64,000 nucleotides of DNA from Myroides sp. 1354 (lineage in GTDB: Bacteria > Bacteroidota > Bacteroidia > Flavobacteriales > Flavobacteriaceae). The translations under genes were made by a program, and so were the position numbers. The stretch spans positions 1-64,000 of the forward strand of contig NZ_JACAGN010000007.1 in assembly GCF_030324495.1 (NCBI RefSeq), written 5' to 3'. A model generated the notes under the pieces. That model saw nothing but the letters and a program-made list of their open reading frames with translations. It was not told the origin of the DNA and made no database searches. Positions 17,786 to 26,100 of this stretch are shown here, one piece after another (the first letter of the stretch is position 1; the number at the start of each line of letters is the position of its first letter).

Positions 17786-18466
17786 CTCGCTTAAAATGCG
17801 TTTGATATCTTTGTTGTCTCCATAGATAACCATGATATCGCCTTTGTGCAATACTGTGTCATAAGATGCTATTCCTTGTACTTCGTGTATTTTTCGTTGT
17901 GCACCAAAGAAATTGCGTTCTTCTTTTACTTTCAGCGTAGTTAATACCACTAAATTATAATTGGTTCTAAATCCTATTTCTCCAAGTGTTCGATTGGCAA
18001 ATCGATCGGATATTGTAATTTCAACAATACTATAACGCCCATTAATTTCATAAGAATCAACCACTCCTTTTATACAGAGTTTCTTCGCCCAACGCTCTGC
18101 TGTTTCTTCTTCTGGATGAACAATTTCATCCACGCCAATCGCTTGCAATACATTTTCGTGCAAGGGCGTGATCGCGCGGCTAATTAACCGTTTGACATTT
18201 AAATTTTTTAATACAGCAGTTGTCATGATATTGGCTCCTTGATCTTCTCCTATGGCAACAATCACGATATCCGTATTAGCCAAAGGTAATCCAGCCACCA
18301 AATACTGATCCGTTGAATCCAAACAAATGGTATGAGAGACCTTATCTTTATTTGCGTCAACACGAGCCATATTCTTATCAACTCCAATGACTTCATTTCC
18401 TTGTTCGGTTAACTTTTGCGCTAAAGAAGCTCCAAAATTCCCTAAACCGATAATTATATATTTCAT
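17783..18466 (-). CDS. trkA: TrkA/KtrA family potassium uptake regulatory subunit
   Basis: 227 residues, one RCK_N plus one RCK_C domain, the KtrA-like size. The Rossmann motif is IIGLGNFGASLAQKLTEQG (about 4-22) with the acidic residue of GVDKN; RCK_C covers about 140-225. This cytoplasmic ring-forming subunit binds nucleotides and gates the partner channel TrkH, encoded 13 bp upstream. The stop codon TAG is supplied by the palindromic repeat at 17730-17785; length is normal, so the element has not truncated the protein noticeably. Confidence 0.93.
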   Translation of the reverse strand: MKYIIIGLGNFGASLAQKLTEQGNEVIGVDKNMARVDANKDKVSHTICLDSTDQYLVAGLPLANTDIVIVAIGEDQGANIMTTAVLKNLNVKRLISRAITPLHENVLQAIGVDEIVHPEEETAERWAKKLCIKGVVDSYEINGRYSIVEITISDRFANRTLGEIGFRTNYNLVVLTTLKVKEERNFFGAQRKIHEVQGIASYDTVLHKGDIMVIYGDNKDIKRILSE

Positions 18467-18479
18467 CCTAACTTTTCTA

Positions 18480-20270
18480 TTAGTTAATCAAAATTTCTTC
18501 TGTTGGATACCTGTAATTGGTTATCGTTTCTTTTTTGCTAATGGCAATTAAAAGGGTCAAGATACTCACCCTTCCAACAAACATGAGCATAATAAGCGTT
18601 ACTTTACTTGGATCGGCTAATTTTGCTGTAATACCTGTACTTAATCCCGCCGTACTATAAGCGGAAAACGCCTCATAAGACAGGCGAATAATATCGATAT
18701 TCGGTTCAAAAAAAGTCAGAGCAAATAAAGCAATTCCAATGATGAACAAAGATAAAAAAATGATGGCAAAAGCACGTCTCACGGCAGATTCATCTACTTC
18801 TCTTCGATTGATTTCAATTCGCGTTTTGCCTTTCATCAAGGTCCATATATTCAATAATGCAATAGCAAAGGTTGTTGTTTTAATCCCACCTCCCGTGGAT
18901 ATTGGAGAGGCTCCAATCCACATCAACAACATGAGAATTAAGAAAGTCGGAACAGTAAACAAATTGTTATCTACTGAAGCAAATCCAGCAGTACGCGGTG
19001 AGGTAGCGGTAAAAAAGGCTACAACTACTTTTCCAAACCCCTGGTGTTCTGCTAGCGTATTGTTGTATTCCAAGCAATAAACGAAGGCAGTTCCCCCTAC
19101 GATTAATCCTGCCGTTGTAATTAAAATAATCTTTGTACTTAAATTAATTACGCGAGGGACATATACACTAGCCTCTTGTATACTAAACGGCAGCAATCGA
19201 TTAACGATTAAATGCTTGATGTATTTGTACACATTATAAACGATGGGAAATCCTAATCCTCCCATAATAAACAAACCAGCAATAATCAATTGCAGTGGAT
19301 AGTTAAACCGATATTCTAAGGTATATAAATTTTCAGGCAAGGTTGAAAATCCAGCATTACAAAAAGCAGAAACGCCGTGAAAAATGGCAAAAAATACACG
19401 CTCAAATAAGGAATCAAACGCTTGATTTCGAATACTGATAAAGATAGCAATCATCCCTATAAATTGAATAATTCCCGAGATAATCATAATGCGTTTTAAA
19501 GTACCAAACACATCCCCTAATTTATCAATAGAGGATACATCTTTTAAAACCAATTGATTGCCGTAAGAGGCTTTCCCCCTAAAAAAATAACTAAAATAAC
19601 TAGCAATAGTCATGATTCCCAATCCTCCACATTCCATCAAAAAAATCATCACCGTCTTTCCAAAAAACGTAAATTGGCTGCCAATATCTACAGTGGATAA
19701 TCCTGTGACACAAACAGCACTTGTTGCAGTAAACAACGCATCAATATAGCGTAAACTCCCTGGCGTTACTGTAGCCTTGGGGAAAGAAAGCATAAAAGCT
19801 CCTATGAAAATAATCAACAAAAAACTGACAATAAACAACTGAGGAGGCGTGAGTTTTGTTTTCTTTAAATTGAGCTGTAGCATCGAAAACTCACGTACAA
19901 GCATGATAAATACAGCAAAGAAAATAACAGCATTACTGTCAAAAAATTGACTTGTATGTTCAGGTTGCCAACGAACAACAACCAGTGTCAAAAATAAAAG
20001 TACACTAAACACATCGAAAATCTTCACCCCTAAACTAGGAAATTTATTTTTCCGAAATGCTTGATAATACCGATAGAGAATAATGACCATGCCAAAAGTC
20101 AAACACACATTGTACAAATGGTGTAAATGGCTGTGATAATCATTGAGTGTATTAAATCCCAAATCAAAAATTAGGACAAATAAAGAGATAAAACTAAGTA
20201 AGAACGGCAAGCGAACTAAAAAGTACTTGATTTTATTTACAACGACATCCTTGAGATAAAATAACGGCAT
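18480..20270 (-). CDS. trkH: TrkH/KtrB family potassium transporter
   Basis: 596 residues. The four selectivity-filter loops are visible: TSAVCVTGLSTVD, GVSAFCNAGFSTL, TSPRTAGFASVD and FSAYSTAGLSTG. The core transporter (about residues 135-596) is preceded by an extra block of three to four membrane helices (about 15-130) that the shorter KtrB proteins lack. It takes up K+ across the inner membrane together with the RCK subunit encoded 13 bp downstream. The start lies only 2 bp after the DUF3037 stop, so the whole HipA-like/DUF3037/trkH/trkA group may be one transcript. Confidence 0.93.
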   Translation of the reverse strand: MPLFYLKDVVVNKIKYFLVRLPFLLSFISLFVLIFDLGFNTLNDYHSHLHHLYNVCLTFGMVIILYRYYQAFRKNKFPSLGVKIFDVFSVLLFLTLVVVRWQPEHTSQFFDSNAVIFFAVFIMLVREFSMLQLNLKKTKLTPPQLFIVSFLLIIFIGAFMLSFPKATVTPGSLRYIDALFTATSAVCVTGLSTVDIGSQFTFFGKTVMIFLMECGGLGIMTIASYFSYFFRGKASYGNQLVLKDVSSIDKLGDVFGTLKRIMIISGIIQFIGMIAIFISIRNQAFDSLFERVFFAIFHGVSAFCNAGFSTLPENLYTLEYRFNYPLQLIIAGLFIMGGLGFPIVYNVYKYIKHLIVNRLLPFSIQEASVYVPRVINLSTKIILITTAGLIVGGTAFVYCLEYNNTLAEHQGFGKVVVAFFTATSPRTAGFASVDNNLFTVPTFLILMLLMWIGASPISTGGGIKTTTFAIALLNIWTLMKGKTRIEINRREVDESAVRRAFAIIFLSLFIIGIALFALTFFEPNIDIIRLSYEAFSAYSTAGLSTGITAKLADPSKVTLIMLMFVGRVSILTLLIAISKKETITNYRYPTEEILIN

Positions 20271-20272
20271 AG

Positions 20273-20647
20273 TTACAAGACTAATTCTTCGAAAAGTTGA
20301 TTAAACGTTTGGTCTGCATCTGCTGTCAAACCGCAGTGAGTAGGTGAAACTTGGAGACAAGAACTCTTTGTTGCAGCCAACCAGCGAAAGCGTTCTGCCG
20401 CATCAAATTCCGTAATGGGACTTTCCTTTGCTTCTGCTTGTGCAATAGCAATAAACGCTTGGATATGCTTTTCTAGCACATCCAAATCAATTTCTGTAGC
20501 AAAACAGGCTAACTTTTCTCGATTTAAAAAATACTGTCCTCGTAGGGCTCGCTTCTGTTTACAAAAAAGTAAAAGTCCAATGTTAATGAACTCTCCACGT
20601 TCTACACGAGGAACAAATCGAATCACTGCATACTCATATACCAACAT
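20273..20647 (-). CDS. DUF3037 family protein
   Basis: 124 residues from the ATG at 20647 (MLVYEYAVIRFVPRVERGEF), the start I prefer because the family usually opens close to the YEYAVIRxVPRVER motif; in-frame ATGs at 20668 and 20686 are possible. The gene overlaps the end of the HipA-like gene by 14 bp and ends 2 bp before trkH. DUF3037 genes are regularly coupled to HipA-like kinase genes, so the product is probably a partner or target of that kinase. No catalytic motif is recognised. Function unknown. Confidence 0.85.
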   Translation of the reverse strand: MLVYEYAVIRFVPRVERGEFINIGLLLFCKQKRALRGQYFLNREKLACFATEIDLDVLEKHIQAFIAIAQAEAKESPITEFDAAERFRWLAATKSSCLQVSPTHCGLTADADQTFNQLFEELVL

Positions 20648-21428
20648 GACGTAACTTTTTTGCTTCATTAACAAATAGGCTCGCATGATCGCGTCTGAGT
20701 TTTAAAAACTGATAATAAACAGCTCTTATTTCTTCTGGACTTAACTCCGACTCTTCCCAAGTTAACCAATCCACTGGAATTTGTTGCACAATATCTTGTA
20801 GAACTTCATCCGTGAGTATACGGGTAAACGCCTCATTTACCTCATCCAACTGAGAGGCTTTTCTCAATAATACATGGTCTTTAATCAACGTAAAAGGCGT
20901 CAAGGCACTTTTCTCCCAATTCGTAAAAGAATGATGGAAATAAAAAGAAGCTCCATGATCAATCAACCACAATTCTTTATGCCAAACCAACATATTGGTA
21001 TTGCGAAAAGTGCGGTCTACATTTGTGATAAACGCATCTAACCAAACGACTTGAGACGCTAATTTTTCCTCTACTTCATACGCTTGGGGATCAAAAGTCA
21101 ACGCTCCGGATAAAAAGTGTAATCCCAAATTCAATCCTTGACTAAACTTCAATAGGTCTTGAATTTCCTCATCTGCTTCTGTTCTTCCAAAAGCTTCATC
21201 TAAAGTTGCAAAAACCAATTCAGGTACTGGTAAACCAAGTGTTTTAGCCAATAATCCGCCTAATAATTCTGCAATTAAGGCCTTTACCCCATGACCCGCA
21301 CCGCGAAACTTAATGACATATTTAAAGTCATCATCCGCATCTGCTAAGGCTGGTAAAGATCCTCCTTCTCGCAAAGGAGTGACATAACGTGTAACCACTA
21401 CACTTCTCAAACCAAGTGATTCATTCAT
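20634..21428 (-). CDS. HipA-like protein kinase (HipA_2 family)
   Basis: 264 residues, shorter than HipA toxins (about 430). Kinase-like motifs: FKYVIKFRGAGHG (ATP-binding lysine region, about 36-48), ALIAELLGGLLAKTLGLPVPE (helix with the lysine-pairing acidic residue), FITNVDRTFRNTNML (catalytic loop; Asp and Asn in the order of an HRDxxxxN motif) and LIDHGASF (replacing DFG). All key residues look present. There is no HipB-like DNA-binding antitoxin next to it; instead the DUF3037 gene overlaps it by 14 bp. Such proteins are often mislabelled as aminotransferases. Kinase activity and target are inferred only. Confidence 0.85.
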   Translation of the reverse strand: MNESLGLRSVVVTRYVTPLREGGSLPALADADDDFKYVIKFRGAGHGVKALIAELLGGLLAKTLGLPVPELVFATLDEAFGRTEADEEIQDLLKFSQGLNLGLHFLSGALTFDPQAYEVEEKLASQVVWLDAFITNVDRTFRNTNMLVWHKELWLIDHGASFYFHHSFTNWEKSALTPFTLIKDHVLLRKASQLDEVNEAFTRILTDEVLQDIVQQIPVDWLTWEESELSPEEIRAVYYQFLKLRRDHASLFVNEAKKLRHVGI

Positions 21429-21514
21429 GAATTTGTGTTCTTATTTATTCCAAGACTTGTTCAACTAAAAGTAAGCTTTCTGTTGGTTTTTGCCAAATCC
21501 CTCTTATTTTAAAT

Positions 21515-21536
21515 GTAAAAAAGGGATAAATCCCTT
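21515..21536 (-). terminator. probable terminator on the minus strand
   Basis: Short stem AAGGGA / TCCCTT with a TAAA loop, followed on the minus strand by a run of T. It separates the 132-residue membrane protein gene from the HipA-like gene. Confidence 0.6.
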
Positions 21537-21580
21537 CTTTCTCTTTTTTTGTAAACTAGATGTATGGACTGCTAAACAGC

Positions 21581-21979
21581 CTATTTCATTGTGATCTTAG
21601 CATTAGTCAAAATTTTTCTCAACATCCCTTGTTGTTCTTTGGTTTTTAAGTTGAAGATTTCTCTTACTTTACCATTATTCAATTTAACGACTGCTTTTGT
21701 AGCTAATCCTCTAGGCATTTTCACATACTTAATTGCGACCTTATCCAACTGTTCTGCTGCAGTTTTAGTTAAAAAGTTTTTATAAGCTAAAAACAAAAAA
21801 ACAGCTGCGATAATACAAAAAACATAATCCATTTCTTTAGGACTCTTCCAATCCGCCATAAATAAACGAATCAAAGACATTCCTAAAATAACAGCAGACA
21901 TCAGACGAGAAGAAGTCAATCTTCCCTTGTAATTATCCTGAATAATCAATTGTTTGGTCTCATTATTAAATGATAACAT
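21581..21979 (-). CDS. hypothetical membrane protein
   Basis: 132 residues with two membrane helices (about 24-42 and 52-68) flanked by beta-rich soluble parts: an N-terminal LSFNNETKQLIIQDN and a C-terminal KYVKMPRGLATKAVVKLNNGK. The layout resembles small bacterial PH-like proteins with inserted helices, but I cannot assign it. A TAACTTTG promoter element lies 32 bp upstream and a terminator follows, so it is probably a single-gene unit. Confidence 0.7.
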   Translation of the reverse strand: MLSFNNETKQLIIQDNYKGRLTSSRLMSAVILGMSLIRLFMADWKSPKEMDYVFCIIAAVFLFLAYKNFLTKTAAEQLDKVAIKYVKMPRGLATKAVVKLNNGKVREIFNLKTKEQQGMLRKILTNAKITMK

Positions 21980-22010
21980 ACGTATATTTTTTTGGTTGTA
22001 TTCAATCTAG

Positions 22011-22018
22011 CAAAGTTA
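22011..22018 (-). promoter_or_regulatory. -7 promoter element TAACTTTG
   Basis: Exact TAnnTTTG on the minus strand, 32 bp upstream of the hypothetical membrane protein gene. Confidence 0.58.
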
Positions 22019-22099
22019 AGTATTTAACGCTCAACTTGCGCTTTTTTAACCTTTTTACAAGAGATTCTCTCTCTTCTCTATACAATTTTAAATCTCCTA

Positions 22100-22522
22100 T
22101 TATCCTTGAGTAAAAATAGCATCAAATACAGCGAGTGGTCTATCGTCATTTTGACCCAGCAATTCCTTTAACAATGGAATATATCCCTTGTACAATTCCG
22201 CATATTCAAAGACAATTTGCTTATTCTTTAGGATATAACTATCGTAAAAACACATATCCACTTGACCTATTTTATTGATTACGCCTATTTTTAAATACGG
22301 ATGATTTCGACTAAAAGAAGCAATTTTATCCTCCAAAAAGAAAACAGAAAAATCAAAATCTGTCCAGCATATTTCATCGATATTAATGGATAACAACAAC
22401 AAAGAATTCTCTTCATAAGCAACATATTCTATTGTTGCAAAAGGGAATAAAGTTTTTAATTCAATTGTAAAAGCTTGCTTGTTTTCTGCATGCAATACAA
22501 TAATAACATAAAGGATTTCCAT
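22100..22522 (-). CDS. hypothetical protein
   Basis: 140 residues, soluble, acidic, alternating beta and alpha segments (MEILYVIIVLHAENKQAF; SLLLLSINIDEICWTDFDF). No signal peptide, membrane helix or recognised motif. Codon use resembles the neighbours. No promoter element or terminator was seen. The reading frame is clean over its length and has no competing frame, so it is probably a gene; its function is unknown. Confidence 0.6.
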   Translation of the reverse strand: MEILYVIIVLHAENKQAFTIELKTLFPFATIEYVAYEENSLLLLSINIDEICWTDFDFSVFFLEDKIASFSRNHPYLKIGVINKIGQVDMCFYDSYILKNKQIVFEYAELYKGYIPLLKELLGQNDDRPLAVFDAIFTQG

Positions 22523-23131
22523 AGACTAACTTCTTTTACTTAAATCTAAGCAGTAAAAATGTTAATTCCCTCTTTTTAACCTTATGAAATGGTTATGTTA
22601 TTATTATGGGAATGAAGAAACCGTGAATCCTTTTTTTTCAAACACTTAAGCTCAAATGTCTGCTTCTTTTTTTGGTATAAATCTCTATTAATAAAATTTA
22701 CCCCAATACAATAGAGATTATTTCCAATTTTAAACATACTTAAAAATTTTATGATAAAATAGAAATACACCTACTCAACAAATCAACCCTATGAACACCT
22801 GGATTTAATTTACATTTTATTTTGTTTTTATTAAGAAAAAATTAGGATTTTAAAATAAAAATCTTTTCTTTTGATAAAGAAATAATACTATAAAACAAAA
22901 ATAAAAAACTATAAATCAATTATTTAAACAAAAATATTGCTTTTAAAAAGCAAAATGAAATTGATAAAATGTAGGTCATAACAAAAGCTTTCTCCAAGCA
23001 TACAGTAGTTTTTGTCTCAAATAATAATCGAGTAATCACAGAAATTTCCCTTTATTTCTCAGCAAATAAAAAAGAAAATCGAACAATCATTGATAAATAA
23101 TTAATCAAACATTAACTTAAATTATTATTTT
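22523..23131. other. AT-rich gene-free region before the giant PKD gene
   Basis: About 600 bp without a credible gene. A 62-codon minus-strand frame near 22582-22770 has low-complexity, membrane-like content and no support. No exact TAnnTTTG element was found close to the plus-strand start at 23132. A weak hairpin TTGCTTT / AAAGCAA lies near 22938-22954. The promoter of the giant gene must lie here but is not recognised. Confidence 0.5.
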
Positions 23132-26100
23132 ATGACAAACACTACAAATCGAATTAGTATTCGGGGCTTTTGGCTCATCTTACTAGTATCACTATGGTCT
23201 TTAGGAATAAAGGCTCAACTAGGAATGAATCCTGTTTTAACTTGGGATAAAGAAGTTGGATGTATCATTATAACCAACACCAAAGAAGATAGTAGCAACT
23301 ATTCACTTTATGAGCAAATCCGTCTTGGTTTCTGTCTTCGTGTTTGTGAAAACAGCACCGTAACGTACAACTTTAGAGCGAATAATCTCCGACAAGTAAC
23401 CTGGCAGGTTTCAGGAGGAACTATCAGTACTAGTTCCAATAATCAAGCGATAGTCAATTGGAATACGACAAGAAATGGAAGTCTTACGCTTATCGTTACC
23501 TATACAAATAATACATCAGAAACACTCACCCTCTGTGTAGAGAAAATCAAAAGCCCTAGCGCAAAATTTCAAATAGCAGGTATTGATCCCGAACAAGCTA
23601 AATTCTGTTTGAATACGCCTGTTAACTTTGACAATACGTCTTCTACAAATGGAGGTACGGATATTATCAATTATTTTTGGGACTTTGGTGATGGTACTTC
23701 ATCCAATGCTTCTGAACCCATTCATATTTATAGACAAACTGGAAACTACATAGTAACACTAACCGTAACCAACAGCTGTAATTGTTCCTCAACCTACAAA
23801 AAGGAAATCTACATTTACGATTCAGAGCCTTTTGAAATATCATGTCCAAGTGTAGTTTGTGATAAAAGTATTGCTACCTATACGGTTAATGATAATTGTG
23901 CCAATGGTGAATGGAAAGTAAAAGGTGGTACAATTCTGAATATTGTAGGAAACTCCATCAACGTGCGATGGGATCAAGTTGACCTAATAGAAGGTTTTGG
24001 TTATGTAGCTTATCAATCGAAATGTACCTGCCCTGTATGGAGCACGGTAAAAGTGCCTGTTATCTTAGCAACAAGCAAAATCATAGGACCTGGTATTATT
24101 TGTCAAAGTGGCCAAGGTCTTTTCACCTTACCTCAATGGCCTACAACTGAATTTGAATGGATGATCAATGATAATCCTAATCATCCTTTCTTAGTGCGTA
24201 CAGATCAACGCAATGAAATTATAATTAACGGAACAACACCGGGAACATACACTCTAAAAGCAAGGTATAGAAACACCCTGATAGACAATGGAAATTGCAG
24301 AGGTGAGGCTACTACCGTATTTAAAATAGAAGCACGTCCTACCATTACTTCAAATACGGGAAATACAATATGTCCTTCTACTACTAAAAATTTCAGCATC
24401 AGCAATAATACTAGTGTACAATGGACTGTTACACTAAACGGAACAAGTGTTTATACAGCTACAGGGAGTACAATGCAATACAACTTTCCAAATAGTGGCA
24501 CACACTTGGTAACCGCAAATTACAATGGTTGTGTAACAGAACCTTTACTTACAGAAGTTATCAAAACAGGGGTAATAAATGGAGAGATAAAAGGCCCTAA
24601 AAAAGTGTGTTTTAATACCCCTTACACTTATAAAATAACCGAAAATGATCCTGGCTATATCTATGTCTGGAATATAACCAACGGGAGTATAATTGGCACT
24701 AATTCAGGTTTACAAGTTGACGTTAAATTCACTGCTCCTGGAACCATTAGTGTTGTCAAGAAAAAAGTAGTAAATGGAGTAACTTGTAGCACCCCTCCAA
24801 TCAGCCTTGCTGTTGAACAAGCTATACTCAATCCTGTTATTACCACTCAAAATAACTTGACTGCTTTTTGTCCGAGTACAAGTGCAACTTTTTCTTTAAA
24901 TTTAGGAGATGTCGATCCAGACTATATTGAATGGAGTATTCTGAGTAGTACGGGAAGTACCAACTTTGGTAATATTACAGATGGAAAAAATGCAAAAATC
25001 GCAACCGTTAGCTTCAATAACGTTATAGGTTCCAATTCAGAAACTGGTGTTTTAAAAGCTACAGTAACAAAATGTGGTACTACCATTACCAAAACCTATC
25101 CTATCACCATAATAAAAATTCCTACATTAAGTGTTGCTCCAATAGCTCCAATTTGTGCGGATACTTCATTTTTTGACGTCGTTCTAACAACCAATCCTAT
25201 GGCTTCTGGAATAGTAAAAATTGATTATAATGGAGAATTCCCTATAGTAAGCATGCCCTTTACGAGTGGCACTCCTTTAACGATAGCAAATAGGTTTAGA
25301 AACAATACAAATTCAAATATCTCCAAGTCTATTACATTCCACTATGAAGTATGTGGTATTAAAGTTCAAACAACACTAAATGTAACAATTCTTCCTCCAA
25401 TGAAGATTACAGTTGGACCACATTATAAATTTTTATTATGCTCTGACAATTATACCCCCTTTACACTCTATGCATCAGTACCTACTGGAATTGTAAATGT
25501 AACTTATCTTTGGTATAAAAATGGTATTTCAACAGGTGTCACCACCTCTACTTATACAATATCAGGTACTAATCCAACAGGACGTTATCGAGTGTATGTT
25601 ACAGACTCTACCAATGGTTGTACTTCAAAATCACCTGAAGTAGAAGTATTAAGTGATTGCTCAGTAGCACCAGAATGTACCATCAGTCCATTCCCTAATA
25701 TTAACCTAGATGCTGCATGGACAAAATGCGAAGAATTCGAAGCTAATGTGACGTTTAATCGTCCTCCTGATAGAATTAGTTGGAAAGGATCTCAGCATTT
25801 AACTCTAATCACGCCAAATCCAGAAAACGCTAGCTCTGTTAATTACACAACAGATGTTGTAGGAGGTCATCGTATTTCTGTCGTATTGCGATATGGTAAT
25901 TGTACAATATCTAAACAAATTGAAATAATCAAAGACTACCAAGCTAAGATGAAAACACGAGTTACATGCAACAGCGATGGAACTTACAAGATAGAGCTTC
26001 TTAATAACTCGGATCTTGCTTATGCTGGACTCCCTATTACCTATACCTATACTGGTCCAGGTATAACAGGTCCAACATCAGGACAAAACCACACCATCAA

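Noticed and set aside
20634..21428. Classical HipBA toxin-antitoxin module
   Set aside because: No HipB-like helix-turn-helix gene is adjacent and the kinase is much shorter than HipA; only a HipA-like label is justified.
22582..22770. 62-codon minus-strand frame upstream of the giant PKD gene
   Set aside because: Low-complexity, Lys/Phe-rich translation, no promoter element or terminator, and no recognisable pattern; it looks like a chance open frame in AT-rich DNA.
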